Shown here: piece after piece, positions 46,462 to 58,150 of the stretch
How positions within the stretch are numbered: position 1 is the stretch's first letter
How the letters are laid out: each line of letters opens with the position of its first letter
Assembly (NCBI GenBank): GCA_018889975.1
Contig: CP076546.1
Coordinates: forward strand, 2,108,001 to 2,172,000
Source of the DNA: Bacillus sp. NP157
GTDB taxonomy: Bacteria > Pseudomonadota > Gammaproteobacteria > Xanthomonadales > Rhodanobacteraceae
Length of the DNA: 64,000 nucleotides
Direction of reading: 5' to 3'
Translations under genes and position numbers: made by a program
Notes under the pieces: generated by a model
Databases searched by the model: none
What the model was told of the DNA's origin: nothing
The model's input: the letters and a program-made list of their open reading frames with translations, nothing else

Positions 46462-48525
46462 TTATTGCCCGATCAGCCAGTACCCGCCCAGGAGCAGGAT
46501 TAGGCCGAGGATCATGGCGAACGCGTAATGGAAGAGGAATCCGGACTGCAGGCGGCGTGCACCACCCGCGATGCGCTGCACGAGGCCAGCCGAGCCGTTG
46601 ACGATGGCGCCGTCGATGATGGTCTGGTCACCCACCTTCGACAGGCCTTCGCCGAGCTTCACGCCGCCCTTCGCGAACACCGCGAAGTACAGTTCGTCGA
46701 TCCAGTACTTATGGTCGAGCAGGTTGAAGATGGGCTTGAACGCGCTCTTCGCCTTGTCGGCGACGGCCGGGTTGAACAGGTAGATGTACGTGGCCGAGAT
46801 GAAGCCGGCCAGCGCGATCAGGAACGGCCAAGCGATGAAGCCATGCAGGCCGGCGGCCACAGCACCGTGGAACTCGTGCGCGAGCTCGCCGAGCACGTTG
46901 TTCTCTTCCTTGACCTGGATGGCCTTGCCGAACCAGCCGTCGTACAGCATCGGCTTGACCGCGAAGAAACCGATCAGGATGGACGGGATCGCCAGCAAGA
47001 CCAGCGGCACCGTCACCACCCACGGCGACTCGTGCGGTGCATGCTCGAGCACGCCCGGCGTGCCATGGCCATGGTCGTCATCGTGGTGGGCGTCGTCATG
47101 GTGGTCGGCGTGGGCGTCATGGCCATGGTGGCCGTGTGCCTTGTGCTGCACCGTGAAGCGCTCCTTGCCATGGAAGGTCATGTACAGGAGGCGGAAGCTG
47201 TAGAACGAGGTGACGAACACGCCGCCAAGCACGCAGAAGTACGCGTAGCTGGCGCCCCAGCGATGCGACTCGCCGACGGCCTCGATGATCGCGTCCTTCG
47301 AGTAGAAGCCCGAGAAGAACGGCGTACCGGCCAGGGCCAGCGAACCGATCCACATCGTGATCCAGGTGACCGGCATGTACTTGCGCAGGCCACCCATGTA
47401 GCGCATGTCCTGCTCGTGGTGCATGCCCATGATGACCGAGCCGGCGCCGAGGAACAGCAGCGCCTTGAAGAACGCGTGGGTCATCAGGTGGAACACCGCG
47501 CCGCTATAGGCGGACACGCCGAGCGCGACGGTCATGTAACCCAGCTGCGACAGCGTGGAGTACGCGATGACGCGCTTGATGTCGTTCTGCACGATGCCGA
47601 TCAGGCCGGTGAAGAACGCGGTGGTCGAGCCGATCACCAGGATGAACGACAGCGCGGTCTCGGATAGTTCGAACAGCGGCGACATGCGCGCCACCATGAA
47701 GATGCCCGCGGTGACCATCGTGGCCGCGTGGATCAGCGCCGAGATGGGGGTCGGGCCTTCCATCGAATCCGGCAGCCACACGTGCAGCGGCACCTGGGCG
47801 GACTTGCCCATCGCACCGATGAACAGGCAGATGCCGATCACGGTGGCCGCGTCCCACGAATGGTCCTTGGTGATGTTGAGCACCTGGCCGACCAGCTCGG
47901 GGGCGTGGTCGAAGGCGGTCTGGTAGTCCAGCGTGTGCAGGAAGAACAGCACCGCCGAGATACCGAGCAGGAAACCGAAGTCACCCACGCGGTTGACCAG
48001 GAAGGCCTTGAGGTTGGCGAAGATCGCGGTCGGCCGCTTGTACCAGAAGCCGATCAGCAGGTACGACACCAGGCCCACCGCTTCCCAGCCGAAGAACAGC
48101 TGCATGAAGTTGTTGCTCATCACGAGCATCAACATCGAGAAGGTGAACAGGGAGATGTAGCTGAAGAAGCGCTGGTAGCCCGGGTCTTCCGCCATGTAGC
48201 CGATGGTGTAGAGATGCACCAGCAGCGACACGAAGGTGACCACCACCATCATCATGGCGGTGAGGCGGTCGACCATGAAGCCGACCGAGGCGTGGAAGCG
48301 GCCAATCTCGAACCAGGTGTAAACATCCTGGTTGAAGTTGTCCGCGCCACCCCAGACCAGCTGGTAGAGCACGTAGAACGACAGGCCGCAGGCGATCGCC
48401 ACGCCCAGGATGGTGGCGCTGTGCGCCCCTGCCCGGCCGATCAGCTTGCCGAAGAGGCCGGCCAGGATCGCACCGGCCAGCGGGGCCAGGGCGATCGTCA
48501 GCAGGATTGAAAGCGAGAGACTCAT
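46462..48525 (-). CDS. nuoL: NADH-quinone oxidoreductase subunit L, with a His/Asp-rich loop
   Basis: A 687-residue membrane subunit with about 16 helices and the long lateral helix at its C-terminus, distal in the proton-pumping arm. It has VPLHVWLPDSMEGPTPISALIHAATMV and RVIAYSTLSQLGYM. Residues about 458-495 form a loop very rich in His and Asp (HGHHGHDAHADHHDD and more). This part varies between species and might bind metal. It starts 4 bp before nuoK ends upstream on the strand. Confidence 0.96.
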   Translation of the reverse strand: MSLSLSILLTIALAPLAGAILAGLFGKLIGRAGAHSATILGVAIACGLSFYVLYQLVWGGADNFNQDVYTWFEIGRFHASVGFMVDRLTAMMMVVVTFVSLLVHLYTIGYMAEDPGYQRFFSYISLFTFSMLMLVMSNNFMQLFFGWEAVGLVSYLLIGFWYKRPTAIFANLKAFLVNRVGDFGFLLGISAVLFFLHTLDYQTAFDHAPELVGQVLNITKDHSWDAATVIGICLFIGAMGKSAQVPLHVWLPDSMEGPTPISALIHAATMVTAGIFMVARMSPLFELSETALSFILVIGSTTAFFTGLIGIVQNDIKRVIAYSTLSQLGYMTVALGVSAYSGAVFHLMTHAFFKALLFLGAGSVIMGMHHEQDMRYMGGLRKYMPVTWITMWIGSLALAGTPFFSGFYSKDAIIEAVGESHRWGASYAYFCVLGGVFVTSFYSFRLLYMTFHGKERFTVQHKAHGHHGHDAHADHHDDAHHDDDHGHGTPGVLEHAPHESPWVVTVPLVLLAIPSILIGFFAVKPMLYDGWFGKAIQVKEENNVLGELAHEFHGAVAAGLHGFIAWPFLIALAGFISATYIYLFNPAVADKAKSAFKPIFNLLDHKYWIDELYFAVFAKGGVKLGEGLSKVGDQTIIDGAIVNGSAGLVQRIAGGARRLQSGFLFHYAFAMILGLILLLGGYWLIGQ
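47045..47150 (-). other. His/Asp-rich segment of nuoL
   Basis: Around 15 His and 11 Asp in about 35 codons give a low-complexity hydrophilic loop between membrane helices. Confidence 0.7.
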
Positions 48526-48529
48526 CGGA

Positions 48530-48835
48530 TCAACCCTTCATGCTGTCGATTTCGGCGACATTGATCGTGCTGCGATTACGGAACAGCAGGACCAGGATCG
48601 CCAGGCCGATGGCGGATTCCGCCGCGGCCACGGTGAGGATGAAGAACACGAACACCTGGCCCGACACGTCGCCGAAGAAGCGCGAGAAGGCCACGAAGTT
48701 GGTATTCACCGCCAGGAGCATCAGCTCGATCGCCATGAGCAGCACGATCACGTTCTTGCGGTTGATGAACAGGCCGGCGACAGCGATGCAGAACAGGATC
48801 GCGCCGAGGACGATGTAATGGGAAAGCGTGATCAC
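48530..48835 (-). CDS. nuoK: NADH-quinone oxidoreductase subunit K
   Basis: A 101-residue subunit with three helices. The conserved Glu residues are in [13 protein letters not shown] and [12 protein letters not shown]. The GTG start at 48835 overlaps the nuoJ stop as GTGA and gives the standard family length. The longer open frame upstream is nuoJ in another frame. Confidence 0.96.
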   Translation of the reverse strand: MITLSHYIVLGAILFCIAVAGLFINRKNVIVLLMAIELMLLAVNTNFVAFSRFFGDVSGQVFVFFILTVAAAESAIGLAILVLLFRNRSTINVAEIDSMKG

Positions 48836-49494
48836 TTGGCGTTCTCCTGCGTCGGATCGGCAGCCGGGGGCGCCGGCGGGGGGACCACCGAAGCCATCTG
48901 GGTCGGAGCCATCTTCACCACGCGGACGCGCTCGGTCGCCTGCACGGCAACCTGCTGCGAGGCCGACTGGTGGCGCACGCCGAGGCGCTCGCGAAGGGTC
49001 AGGGCCACGGCGGCCACGACACCCACGGTGAGGATCAGGGCGGCGATTTCGAACGGCAGCAGGAAGTCGGTGTACAGGGCCTGGCCCAGCCACGCGACGT
49101 TCGAGGTGCCGGCCGGGTTCGGACCGAGGACGTGGCCGTGCATGGCCTTCACGCCGATCATCGCCAGCATTTCGACCAGCATGACCAGTGCAACGATGAT
49201 GCCCACCGGCAGGTAGCGGATGAAGCCCTCGCGGACGACCTCCTGCTTGATGTCGAGCATCATGACCACGAACAGGAACAGCACCATCACCGCGCCGACG
49301 TAGACGACGACAAGGGCGATGGCCAGGAACTCCGCTTCGGCCAGCAGCCAGACGCAGGCCATGCTGAAGAAGGTCAGCACCAGCGACAGCACGGCATGCA
49401 CCGAGTTGCGCACGCTGATGACCATCAGGCCGGCGATGACGGCAATGCCTCCGAAGAGGTAGAAACAGATGAGTTGGAGCAGGTCGTTATTCAT
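48832..49494 (-). CDS. nuoJ: NADH-quinone oxidoreductase subunit J
   Basis: A 220-residue membrane subunit with five helices. The conserved pi-bulge helix region is [20 protein letters not shown]. The C-terminal about 35 residues form a soluble tail rich in Pro and Ala. The ATG at 49494 is chosen over the open extension, which overlaps nuoI. It is translationally coupled to nuoK. Confidence 0.95.
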   Translation of the reverse strand: MNNDLLQLICFYLFGGIAVIAGLMVISVRNSVHAVLSLVLTFFSMACVWLLAEAEFLAIALVVVYVGAVMVLFLFVVMMLDIKQEVVREGFIRYLPVGIIVALVMLVEMLAMIGVKAMHGHVLGPNPAGTSNVAWLGQALYTDFLLPFEIAALILTVGVVAAVALTLRERLGVRHQSASQQVAVQATERVRVVKMAPTQMASVVPPPAPPAADPTQENAK

Positions 49495-49511
49495 CGATGT
49501 GTCCGGGGCCC

Positions 49512-50003
49512 TTAGCGGTACGCCGCGTCCTGCGCGCGGGCGGCGGCGATGTCCTGCTCGAAGCGGTCGCCAATGGCCAGCAGCTGGCCCTTGGTCACCA
49601 CGTTCTCGCCACGGTGTTCGAAGTGGTACTCGTGCACGTGCGTTTCGACGATCGAATCCACCGGGCAGCTCTCTTCGCAGAAGCCGCAGAAGATGCACTT
49701 GAACAGGTCGATGTCGTAACGCGTGGTGCGGCGCTGGCCATCTTCGGCGCGCGGCGCCGAGTCGATGGTGATCGCCAGCGCCGGGCACACCGCCTCGCAC
49801 AGCTTGCAGGCGATGCAGCGCTCTTCACCGTTGGCGTAACGGCGCAGGGCGTGCAGGCCGCGGAAGCGGTTCGACTTGGGGATGTGCTCGAACGGATAGC
49901 GCATCGTGTATTTCGGGCTGAACATGTAGCGCATGGTCAGGCCCATGCCCTTGAACAGCTCGAGGAGCAGGAGGCTCTTGAAGTAGTGGGTTACGCGGGA
50001 CAT
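49512..50003 (-). CDS. nuoI: NADH-quinone oxidoreductase subunit I
   Basis: A 163-residue ferredoxin-like subunit with two 4Fe-4S clusters (N6a and N6b). The cysteine motifs [12 protein letters not shown] and [12 protein letters not shown] are intact. It passes electrons from the peripheral arm to NuoB. It is between nuoH and nuoJ as usual. Confidence 0.97.
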   Translation of the reverse strand: MSRVTHYFKSLLLLELFKGMGLTMRYMFSPKYTMRYPFEHIPKSNRFRGLHALRRYANGEERCIACKLCEAVCPALAITIDSAPRAEDGQRRTTRYDIDLFKCIFCGFCEESCPVDSIVETHVHEYHFEHRGENVVTKGQLLAIGDRFEQDIAAARAQDAAYR

Positions 50004-50009
50004 GGTTCT

Positions 50010-51032
50010 TTAGGCTCCCGTGCCAATGTGGACCCAGCCGAAATACTTCATGCAGCCGGCGACGAGGACCCAGACGATGGTGATGGGGATGAAGACCTTC
50101 CAGCCGAGGCGCATGATCTGGTCGTAGCGATAACGCGGGAAGCTGGCGCGGAACCACAGGAACAGGAAGGCGAAGATGAAGGCCTTGATGAACAGCCAGT
50201 GGAAGCCACCGTGGCCGATGACGCCCCACGACTCGGGGAACGGCGACAGCCAGCCACCGAGGAACAGGACCGAGGTGAGGAAGCTCACCAGGATCATGTT
50301 CGCGTATTCGGCCAGGAAGAACAGCGCGAACGGCGAGCCGGAATATTCCACGTGGAAGCCGGCGACGATTTCCGATTCACCTTCCGCGACGTCGAACGGC
50401 GCGCGGTTGGTTTCGGCCACGCCAGACACGAAGTAGATGACGAACACCGGCAGCAGCGGGATCCAGAACCAGTTCAGCGCGCCGCCCGCCTGGGCATCGA
50501 CGATCGCGGTGAGGTTCAGGCTACCGGTCAGCACCAGCACGCAGACGATGGACATGCCCATCGCCAGTTCGTACGAGATGACCTGCGCCGCGGCGCGCAT
50601 GGCGCCGAGCATCGCGTAACGCGAGTTGGAGGCCCAGCCGGCGAGGATGATGCCGTACACGCCCATCGAGGTCATCGCCAGCAGGTAGAGCACGCCGGCA
50701 TTGACGTTGGCGAGCACCACGCCCGGGCTGAAGGGCAGCACCGCCCACGCGCACAGTGCCGGTACCAGGGCCAGCATCGGCGCAAGGAAGTACAGGAACC
50801 TGTTCGCGTTGGTCGGCAGCACCACTTCCTTGAGCAGCAGCTTCACCACGTCGGCGAAGGCCTGCAACAGGCCGGCGGGGCCGACCTTGTTCGGCCCCAT
50901 GCGCACGTGCATCCAGCCCAGTACCTTGCGCTCCCACCAGACGTAGAGCGCGACGCCGATCACCAGCGGCAGCACGATCGCCAGGATGTAGAGCACCGGC
51001 AGCAAGAGGTGGTCGAAAAGTTGATCGGCCAT
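50010..51032 (-). CDS. nuoH: NADH-quinone oxidoreductase subunit H
   Basis: A 340-residue membrane subunit with eight helices at the junction of the arms, forming part of the quinone site. Conserved pieces are [19 protein letters not shown] and [21 protein letters not shown] with the E-loop acids. It follows nuoG by 3 bp. Confidence 0.97.
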   Translation of the reverse strand: MADQLFDHLLLPVLYILAIVLPLVIGVALYVWWERKVLGWMHVRMGPNKVGPAGLLQAFADVVKLLLKEVVLPTNANRFLYFLAPMLALVPALCAWAVLPFSPGVVLANVNAGVLYLLAMTSMGVYGIILAGWASNSRYAMLGAMRAAAQVISYELAMGMSIVCVLVLTGSLNLTAIVDAQAGGALNWFWIPLLPVFVIYFVSGVAETNRAPFDVAEGESEIVAGFHVEYSGSPFALFFLAEYANMILVSFLTSVLFLGGWLSPFPESWGVIGHGGFHWLFIKAFIFAFLFLWFRASFPRYRYDQIMRLGWKVFIPITIVWVLVAGCMKYFGWVHIGTGA

Positions 51033-51035
51033 GGG

Positions 51036-53351
51036 TTACGCCTTGCTCAGGGTGATGGCTGCGCCGTAAGGCGGCAGCATCGCGGTTTCGGAAAGCGCGG
51101 CGTCGATCCACGCGGCGCCATTCGGCACCGAGCCATCGATCACCAGCGGAAGCACGCTGTCACCGACGCGGACCTTGCCGCCATCGGCCACGCCGAGCTT
51201 GCCGGCTTCGTCCGCGTTGATGCGCACGGCGGCCGGACGGTTCAGCGGGTGGGCATTCAACGCACCGGCGCGGCGCAGCACCGCGTCGCCGCGATAGATC
51301 GGCACCGTGGCGATGCGCGAGAAGCCGGTGCCTTCGACACGCTGGGCCAGCTGCGGACGACGCTCCGACGCACGCTCCTGCATGCCGTCGCGCAGGCCGG
51401 CGAGGTCGTCGAACTCGAAGCCCGAAGCCTTGAGCATGCCGCCCAGCGCGCGCAGCACCTTCCAGCCCTGGCGAGCGTCGCCCGGGGCCTTCGCGCCGGC
51501 GACCAGCGCCTGCTTCGTGCCTTCGGCGTTGACCAGGGTGCCGTCCAGTTCCGGTGCGAGCGCGATCGGCAGGATCACGTCGGCCGAATCCTTCAGGGCA
51601 TCGGAGGCATAGGAAGCGAACGCGACCACGGTCTGCGCCGAGTGCATGGCATGCTGGGCCAGTGCACCGTCGGCGAAGTCATGCGGCGGCTCCACGTTGT
51701 AGAGCACGTAGCCCTTGCGCGGCTGCGCCAGCATGGCGCGTGCATCGAGGCCACCCGCGGTCGGCAGCACGCCGACGCTGGACAGGCCGATGGCATTGGC
51801 ACCGCCCGGCAGTTCGTTGAACGCCGCACCGGCAGCCTGCGCGATGAAGCGCGCGATGGCACGCAGCCACGAAGCTTCTGGATGGTTCGCAGCGGCGTGG
51901 CCGAAGATCACCACGGCGCCTTCAACGGCGAACGCGTTGTAGGCGGCGCGATGCTCGTCGGTCGTCGTCGTGGCGTTTACCACGCTGGCGATCGACTCAG
52001 GCACGGTCGCACCGTTCTCGGCCGCCACCTTGGCGAACTGCAGCAGCTCGCCGACGAGCTCGTGCGGCGCGGCCACGGCTTCACCAGCCAGGGCGTAGTT
52101 GAAGTTGAAGTGTGCCGGGTTCACCGCGAACACCATGGCGCCCTTCTTGGCGGCCTGGCGGATGCGGTGGTTGAGCAACGGCACTTCGTTGCGCAGGTCG
52201 GAGCCGACGATCAGCGCCGACTTCACCTTGTCCAGCGAGGCCACCGGGGAGGCAAACGGCTGGGCGAACGCGTTGTCGGCGAAATCGAGCTGGCGCAGGC
52301 GATGGTCGACGTGGGCGCTACCCAGGCCGCGGGCGAGGCGGACGAGCAGCTCGCCCTCCTCGTTCGTCGTCGCCGGATGCACGAGCACGCCAAGGTCGGA
52401 ACCGGCGACGCTCTTCAGCGCTTCGCTGGCGACGGCGAGCGCGTCGTCCCACGTGGTCGTGGCCCACTGGCCGTTGCGCTTGACCATCGGTGCCTTGACG
52501 CGATCCGCCGCGTACAGGCCCTGGTGGCTGTAGCGGTCACGGTCCGACAGCCAGCATTCGTTGATCGCTTCGTTGTCGCGCGGCACCGTGCGCAGCACTT
52601 CGCCGCGGCGGGTGTGCAGCCACAGGTTCGAACCCAGCGCGTCGTGGTAAGCCACCGACGGACGGGCGACCAGTTCCCAGGCGCGGGCCTGGAACTGGAA
52701 CGGCTTGTTGGTCAGCGCGCCGACCGGGCAGACGTCGATGATGTTGCCCGACAGTTCGCTCTCGATCGTCTTGCCGATGTAGGTGCCGATCTCGAGGTTT
52801 TCACCGCGGCTCATGCCACCCAGTTCGTACGTACCGGCGATCTCGCTGGTGAAGCGGACGCAGCGCGTGCACTGGATGCAGCGGGTCATCTCGGTGGCGA
52901 TCAGCGGGCCGAGGTTTTCGTCGGCAACCGTGCGCTTGCGCTCTTCGTAGCGGGACACCGAACGGCCGTAGCCGAGCGAGACGTCCTGCAGTTCGCATTC
53001 GCCGCCCTGGTCGCAGATCGGGCAGTCGAGCGGATGGTTGATCAGCAGGAACTCCATCACGTTGCGCTGTGACTTGAGTGCCTTGTCCGAACGCGTGAAC
53101 ACCTTCATGCCCTCGCCCACCGGCGTGGCGCAGGCCGGTGCCGGCTTCGGCATCTTCTCGATCTCCACCAGGCACATGCGGCAGTTGGCGGCGATCGGGA
53201 GCTTGCGGTGATAGCAGAAGCGCGGGATGGGAATCCCGACGGCATCCGCCGCCTGGATGATCATCGACCCCTTGGCTACCTGCACCGGAACGCCATCGAT
53301 CTCGATATTGACGAGATCCGGCGCGGCATTGGCTACGGGCTGCGCACTCAT
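51036..53351 (-). CDS. nuoG: NADH-quinone oxidoreductase subunit G
   Basis: A 771-residue iron-sulfur subunit. The N-terminal 2Fe-2S domain (CX..C pattern in [16 protein letters not shown]), the His-Cys ligands of N5 and two 4Fe-4S motifs ([10 protein letters not shown] and others) precede a molybdopterin-oxidoreductase-like domain that does not bind the cofactor. The start at 53351 overlaps the nuoF stop as ATGA. The extra 4Fe-4S N7 site of E. coli cannot be confirmed here. Confidence 0.95.
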   Translation of the reverse strand: MSAQPVANAAPDLVNIEIDGVPVQVAKGSMIIQAADAVGIPIPRFCYHRKLPIAANCRMCLVEIEKMPKPAPACATPVGEGMKVFTRSDKALKSQRNVMEFLLINHPLDCPICDQGGECELQDVSLGYGRSVSRYEERKRTVADENLGPLIATEMTRCIQCTRCVRFTSEIAGTYELGGMSRGENLEIGTYIGKTIESELSGNIIDVCPVGALTNKPFQFQARAWELVARPSVAYHDALGSNLWLHTRRGEVLRTVPRDNEAINECWLSDRDRYSHQGLYAADRVKAPMVKRNGQWATTTWDDALAVASEALKSVAGSDLGVLVHPATTNEEGELLVRLARGLGSAHVDHRLRQLDFADNAFAQPFASPVASLDKVKSALIVGSDLRNEVPLLNHRIRQAAKKGAMVFAVNPAHFNFNYALAGEAVAAPHELVGELLQFAKVAAENGATVPESIASVVNATTTTDEHRAAYNAFAVEGAVVIFGHAAANHPEASWLRAIARFIAQAAGAAFNELPGGANAIGLSSVGVLPTAGGLDARAMLAQPRKGYVLYNVEPPHDFADGALAQHAMHSAQTVVAFASYASDALKDSADVILPIALAPELDGTLVNAEGTKQALVAGAKAPGDARQGWKVLRALGGMLKASGFEFDDLAGLRDGMQERASERRPQLAQRVEGTGFSRIATVPIYRGDAVLRRAGALNAHPLNRPAAVRINADEAGKLGVADGGKVRVGDSVLPLVIDGSVPNGAAWIDAALSETAMLPPYGAAITLSKA

Positions 53352-54691
53352 GCAGCGACTCCAGTGGTGGCCGTGCCAGCCGGGCCGTCCACGATGGAAC
53401 GGCCGTGCTGCACGTAGTATTCGAATTCGTGCCAGAAGTGGAACAGGAAGCCCTGCACCGGCCACGCCGCGGCTTCGCCGAACGCGCAGATGGTGTGGCC
53501 TTCGATCTGGCCCGCGACGGCCTTCAGGCGGTGCAGGTCATCCTGCGTGCCCTTGCCTTCCACGATGCGCGACAGCACGCGGTGCATCCAGCCGGTGCCT
53601 TCGCGGCACGGGGTGCACTGGCCGCACGACTCCGCCATGTAGAAGCGCGAGATGCGGTGGCAGGCGCGAACCATGCAGGTGGTTTCGTCCATCACGATCA
53701 CGGCGCCGGAGCCCAGGCCCGAACCCGCCTTCTGCAGCGAGTCGTAGTCCATGGTGCATTCCATGATCTTCTCGGCCGGCAGAACCTTCATCGAGGAGCC
53801 GCCAGGGATGCAGGCCTTGAGCTTCTTGCCGCCGCGGATACCGCCGGCCATCTGCAGCAGTTCGGAGAACGGCGTGCCGAGGCGGATCTCGAAGTTACCC
53901 GGGTTGGCGACGTGGCCCGACACCGAGAAGATCTTCGGGCCACCGTTGTTCGGCTTGCCGATGTTGAGGAACCACTCCGCGCCGTTGCGCAGGATCGCCG
54001 GCACCGAGGCGTAGGTCTCGGTGTTGTTGATCGTGGTCGGGCGACCGTAGAGGCCAAAGCCCGCCGGGAACGGCGGCTTGAAGCGCGGCTGGCCCTTCTT
54101 GCCTTCGAGCGATTCCATCAGCGCGGTTTCTTCGCCGCAGATGTACGCGCCGGCGCCGAGGGCGTTGTAGATGTCGACGTCGATGCCGGTGCCGTCGATG
54201 TCCTTGCCGAGCAGGCCCGCGGCGTACGCTTCCTTGAGCGCTTCCTCGATGTGCTCGAACGGCTCGTGGTGGAACTCGCCGCGCAGGTAGTTATAGGCGA
54301 CGGTCGAGCCCGTGCAGTAGCACGCGATGGCCAGGCCTTCGAGGACCGAATGCGGGTTGAAACGCAGGATGTCGCGGTCCTTGCAGGTGCCCGGCTCGGA
54401 TTCGTCCGAGTTGCACAGGATGTACTTCTGGCCCGGCGCATTGCGCGGCATGAAGGACCACTTCAGGCCGGTGGGGAAGCCGGCGCCGCCGCGGCCACGC
54501 AGCGAGCTCTTCTTGATCTCTTCGATCAGCGCGGCCGGATCCGGCTTTTCCGCCAGGATCTTGCGCCACGCCTTCCAGCCGTCGACCTTCTCGTAACTCT
54601 CGAGGGACCACGGCTTTTCAAAATGCAGGGTCGTGTAGACGACCTGGTGTTCCTGGGGTGCGGGTCCGACCGGACCGGTGGTGCTAGCCAT
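53348..54691 (-). CDS. nuoF: NADH-quinone oxidoreductase subunit F
   Basis: A 447-residue flavin subunit that oxidises NADH. The FMN and NADH loops are in [16 protein letters not shown] and [14 protein letters not shown]. Cysteines of cluster N3 are in [15 protein letters not shown] and a more distal Cys in [10 protein letters not shown]. The start ATG at 54691 lies 10 bp after nuoE. Confidence 0.97.
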   Translation of the reverse strand: MASTTGPVGPAPQEHQVVYTTLHFEKPWSLESYEKVDGWKAWRKILAEKPDPAALIEEIKKSSLRGRGGAGFPTGLKWSFMPRNAPGQKYILCNSDESEPGTCKDRDILRFNPHSVLEGLAIACYCTGSTVAYNYLRGEFHHEPFEHIEEALKEAYAAGLLGKDIDGTGIDVDIYNALGAGAYICGEETALMESLEGKKGQPRFKPPFPAGFGLYGRPTTINNTETYASVPAILRNGAEWFLNIGKPNNGGPKIFSVSGHVANPGNFEIRLGTPFSELLQMAGGIRGGKKLKACIPGGSSMKVLPAEKIMECTMDYDSLQKAGSGLGSGAVIVMDETTCMVRACHRISRFYMAESCGQCTPCREGTGWMHRVLSRIVEGKGTQDDLHRLKAVAGQIEGHTICAFGEAAAWPVQGFLFHFWHEFEYYVQHGRSIVDGPAGTATTGVAA

Positions 54692-54701
54692 TGCCCTTAC
54701 C

Positions 54702-55229
54702 TCACTTCAGACCGTCGAGGATCGCGTCGACCGATTCGGCCGTCAGCTTCTCGTGGTAATGACCATTGACCACCATCATCGGTGCGCCAGCACACGCGGC
54801 CAGGCATTCCTCTTCCTGCTTGAGGTAGATGCGCCCGTCGGCGGTGCTTTCGCCCGTCTTGATGCCCAGCTTCTTTTCGCAATGGCGCACGAGGCCTTCG
54901 GCGCCGTTGAGCCAGCACGAGATATTGGTGCAGATCGCCACGTTGTTGCGGCCGACCGGCGTGGTCTCGAACATCGAATAGAAGCTCGCCACTTCGTAGG
55001 CCCAGATGGCCGGAAGCTCGAGGTACTTGGCGACCGCGGTGATCAGTTCATCGGTGAGGTAACCGACGTTCTGCTCCTGCGCCGCCATCAGCGACTGGAT
55101 CAGCGCCGAGCGCTTGCGATCCGGCGGGAACTTGGAAACCCAATGGTCGATGTGACCGCGGGTGTGATCGTTGAGCACGGCGAGCGGATCGACGTCCTTT
55201 ACCTGCTCGAAATGACCGGTGGCTTTCAT
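54702..55229 (-). CDS. nuoE: NADH-quinone oxidoreductase subunit E
   Basis: A 175-residue thioredoxin-like subunit with the 2Fe-2S cluster N1a. The four ligands are in CTNISC (CX4C) and CLAAC (CX3C). It acts beside NuoF, near the flavin. The ATG is at 55229, 21 bp after nuoD. Confidence 0.97.
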   Translation of the reverse strand: MKATGHFEQVKDVDPLAVLNDHTRGHIDHWVSKFPPDRKRSALIQSLMAAQEQNVGYLTDELITAVAKYLELPAIWAYEVASFYSMFETTPVGRNNVAICTNISCWLNGAEGLVRHCEKKLGIKTGESTADGRIYLKQEEECLAACAGAPMMVVNGHYHEKLTAESVDAILDGLK

Positions 55230-55250
55230 GGTTCAGTTCACTCCGTCGAC

Positions 55251-56504
55251 TTAGCGGTCGACTTCGCCGAAGACGAGATCGTAGGTGCCGATCATCGCGA
55301 CGACGTCGGCAAGCATGTGGCCCCGTACGAACGCGTCCATCGAAGACAGGTGCGCGAAGCCCGGCGCGCGCAGGTGCACGCGGAACGGCTTGTTGGCACC
55401 GTCGGACACGAGGTAGCAGCCGAATTCACCCTTCGGTGCTTCCACGGCGGCGTAGGTTTCGCCGGCCGGGACGCCATAGCCCTCGGTAAAGAGCTTGAAG
55501 TGGTGGATCAGCGCTTCCATGTCGTTCTTCATCTCGACACGGCTGGGCGGGGCGACCTTGTAGTTCTGCACCATCACCGGGCCCGGGTTGGCCTTCAGCC
55601 AATCCACGCACTGGCGGATGATGCGGTTGGACTGGCGCATCTCTTCGACGCGGACCAGGTAACGGTCGTAGCAATCGCCGTTGACGCCGACGGGGATGTC
55701 GAAATCCATCGCGCCGTAGGCCGCGTAGGGCTGCTTCTTGCGCAGGTCCCACTCGATGCCCGAACCACGCAGCATGGCGCCGGTCATGCCCCAGGCCTGG
55801 GCCTTCTCGGGGGAGACCACGCCGATGCCGACCGTACGCTGCTTCCAGATACGGTTGTTGGTCAGCAGCAGTTCGTATTCGTCGACGCGCTTGGGGAAGT
55901 CGTTGGTGAACTCCGTGAGGTAGTCCAGCATCGAGCCTTCGCGCCACTGGTTCAGGCGCTTAAGGTCCCCGCCCTTGTGCCACGGCGACTCGCGGTACTG
56001 CGGCATCTGCTCGGGCAGGTCGCGGTACACGCCACCCGGACGGTAATACGTGGCGTGCATGCGCGCGCCGGACACGGCCTCGTACACGTCCATGAGCTCT
56101 TCGCGCTCGCGGAAGGCGTACAGGAACACCGCCATGGCGCCGAGGTCGAGCGCGTTCGAACCCACCCACATGAGGTGGTTCAGGATGCGGGTGATCTCAT
56201 CGAACATCGTGCGGATGTACTGCGCACGGATAGGTGCCTCGATGCCCATGAGGTTTTCGATGGCGCGCACGTAGGCGTGCTCGTTGCACATCATCGAAAC
56301 GTAATCCAGGCGATCCATGTAGCCGATCGACTGGTTGAACGGCTTGGCTTCGGCGAGCTTCTCGGTGCCACGGTGCAGCAGGCCGATGTGCGGATCGGCA
56401 CGGACGATGGTCTCGCCGTCCATTTCCAGCACCAGGCGCAGCACGCCGTGCGCAGCGGGATGCTGCGGGCCAAAGTTCATCGTGTAATTGCGGATTTCTT
56501 CCAC
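55251..56504 (-). CDS. nuoD: NADH-quinone oxidoreductase subunit D
   Basis: A 417-residue subunit homologous to the hydrogenase large subunit, forming most of the quinone cavity with Nuo[32 protein letters not shown] and the C-terminal [11 protein letters not shown]-like end are present. The start codon is GTG at 56504. It is separate from nuoC, as in most proteobacteria; they are fused in E. coli. Confidence 0.96.
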   Translation of the reverse strand: MEEIRNYTMNFGPQHPAAHGVLRLVLEMDGETIVRADPHIGLLHRGTEKLAEAKPFNQSIGYMDRLDYVSMMCNEHAYVRAIENLMGIEAPIRAQYIRTMFDEITRILNHLMWVGSNALDLGAMAVFLYAFREREELMDVYEAVSGARMHATYYRPGGVYRDLPEQMPQYRESPWHKGGDLKRLNQWREGSMLDYLTEFTNDFPKRVDEYELLLTNNRIWKQRTVGIGVVSPEKAQAWGMTGAMLRGSGIEWDLRKKQPYAAYGAMDFDIPVGVNGDCYDRYLVRVEEMRQSNRIIRQCVDWLKANPGPVMVQNYKVAPPSRVEMKNDMEALIHHFKLFTEGYGVPAGETYAAVEAPKGEFGCYLVSDGANKPFRVHLRAPGFAHLSSMDAFVRGHMLADVVAMIGTYDLVFGEVDR

Positions 56505-56507
56505 GGC

Positions 56508-57236
56508 TTAATTCTCCCGCCAGCGGTCAGCGGCTTCCGCCCTGGCCTGATCGAGGTCGGCATCGTTGCGGATCGTGCGCGGGACAAGCACGCGCGGCTC
56601 GATCGAGACCGGTTCATAGACAACGCGCTTCTGCTCGGCGTCGTAGCGGACTTCGACGTTGCCGATGAGCGGGAAATCCTTGCGGAACGGATGGCCGACG
56701 AAACCGTAATCCGTGAGGATGCGGCGCAGGTCGGGGTGGCCATCGAAAATGATGCCGAAGAGGTCGAACGCTTCGCGCTCGAACCAGTCGGCGCCCGGCC
56801 AGATGCCCGTCACCGACGGCACCACCGGGAAGTTGTCGTCTTCGCAGAATGCACGCAGGCGGATGCGCTGGTTGTTTTCCAGCGACAGCAGGTGGTACAC
56901 GGCGGCGAAGCGGCGCGGCATGTCGACGTTGCGCGGACGCTCGGCCCAGGTGAAGCGGCCCACGGTGTCGCCTTCCACGCCGCGCGAGAAGCTCTCGCCC
57001 TGCGCGGTGTCGGTGTCCCACTCGGCCTTGCCGTAGCTCAGGTAGTCGACGCCACAGATGTCGATGAAGACGGTGAAGCGGAATGCCGGCTCGTCGCGCA
57101 GCGCGGTGGCCACGGCGATGAGGTCGCGCGGGGCGACCTCGGCGGTGACTTCATTGCGTTCGACCTTCACCGACAGCATGTCGCCGAAGCGCGCGGCGAG
57201 GCGTTCGACCAGCGAGGTCTCGTTATTAACGCTCAT
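56508..57236 (-). CDS. nuoC: NADH-quinone oxidoreductase subunit C
   Basis: A 242-residue peripheral subunit. The family signature [21 protein letters not shown] is seen as [21 protein letters not shown] chose the ATG at 57236 because AGGG precedes it; a TTG two codons upstream is less likely. It is an unfused nuoC, next to nuoD with 3 bp between. Confidence 0.95.
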   Translation of the reverse strand: MSVNNETSLVERLAARFGDMLSVKVERNEVTAEVAPRDLIAVATALRDEPAFRFTVFIDICGVDYLSYGKAEWDTDTAQGESFSRGVEGDTVGRFTWAERPRNVDMPRRFAAVYHLLSLENNQRIRLRAFCEDDNFPVVPSVTGIWPGADWFEREAFDLFGIIFDGHPDLRRILTDYGFVGHPFRKDFPLIGNVEVRYDAEQKRVVYEPVSIEPRVLVPRTIRNDADLDQARAEAADRWREN

Positions 57237-57248
57237 GTGCAAGCCCTG

Positions 57249-57803
57249 TTAGCGCGCGATCGTGTGGGTGCGGCGGATCTTCTTCTGCAACTGCAGGATG
57301 CCGTGGATCAGCGCTTCGGCCGTCGGCGGGCAACCCGGCACGTAGATGTCGACCGGCACGATGCGATCGCAGCCACGCACGACCGAATAGGAATAGTGGT
57401 AATAGCCGCCGCCATTGGCGCACGAGCCCATCGAGATGACCCACTTCGGCTCCGGCATCTGGTCGTAGACCTTGCGCAGGGCCGGGGCCATCTTGTTGAC
57501 CAGGGTGCCGGCCACGATCATCACGTCGGACTGGCGCGGGCTGGGACGGAACACGACGCCGAAGCGGTCGAGGTCCAGGCGCGCCGCGCCGGCGTGCATC
57601 ATTTCCACCGCGCAGCAGGCCAGGCCGAAGGTCATCGGCCACATCGAGCCGGTGCGCGCCCAGTTCATCAGCGCATCGACGCTGGTGACGCCGAAGCCGC
57701 GCTGCGGCAGCGGGGCGTCGCCGTTCGGGCGCAGGATGTCGTCAACGAGGTTGAGCGGTTCCGGGTTGTGCATCACCCGGTCGATGGTGGTCATCACTCC
57801 CAT
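57249..57803 (-). CDS. nuoB: NADH-quinone oxidoreductase subunit B
   Basis: A 184-residue subunit with cluster N2, the last iron-sulfur centre before quinone. Cysteine motifs are in [21 protein letters not shown] and [10 protein letters not shown]. The ATG at 57803 ([14 protein letters not shown]) follows AAGGGAG and matches relatives; it overlaps nuoA by 10 bp. A start at 57794 is the alternative. Confidence 0.96.
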   Translation of the reverse strand: MGVMTTIDRVMHNPEPLNLVDDILRPNGDAPLPQRGFGVTSVDALMNWARTGSMWPMTFGLACCAVEMMHAGAARLDLDRFGVVFRPSPRQSDVMIVAGTLVNKMAPALRKVYDQMPEPKWVISMGSCANGGGYYHYSYSVVRGCDRIVPVDIYVPGCPPTAEALIHGILQLQKKIRRTHTIAR

Positions 57804-58150
57804 TCGAGCGCTCCCTTCTTCCACACGTAAGCGAAACCGACCACCAGCAGCGCAAGGAACAGCGCCATTTCAACCAGGGCGACGATGCCGATCTTGTCGA
57901 ACACCACGGCCCACGGGAAAAGGAAGGCGATTTCGAGGTCGAAAATAATGAAGAGGATGGCGATGAGGTAATACCGCACATCGAATTTCATGCGCGCGTC
58001 CTCGAATGCCTCGAAGCCGCACTCGTAAGGCGAAAGTTTTTCCGCATCGGGTCGGCGCGGGCCGGCGAGCACGCCGAGCACCATGAGGACGAGGCCTAGG
58101 CCGACGGCCACGGCAATGAACAACAGGACGGGCCAATATTGGGCAAGCAC
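57794..58150 (-). CDS. nuoA: NADH-quinone oxidoreductase subunit A
   Basis: A 118-residue subunit with three helices and the conserved YECGFEAF and [18 protein letters not shown] segments. The start codon is GTG at 58150. It is the first gene of the 14-gene operon; the genes run tightly packed with short spacers or overlaps. Confidence 0.95.
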   Translation of the reverse strand: MLAQYWPVLLFIAVAVGLGLVLMVLGVLAGPRRPDAEKLSPYECGFEAFEDARMKFDVRYYLIAILFIIFDLEIAFLFPWAVVFDKIGIVALVEMALFLALLVVGFAYVWKKGALEWE

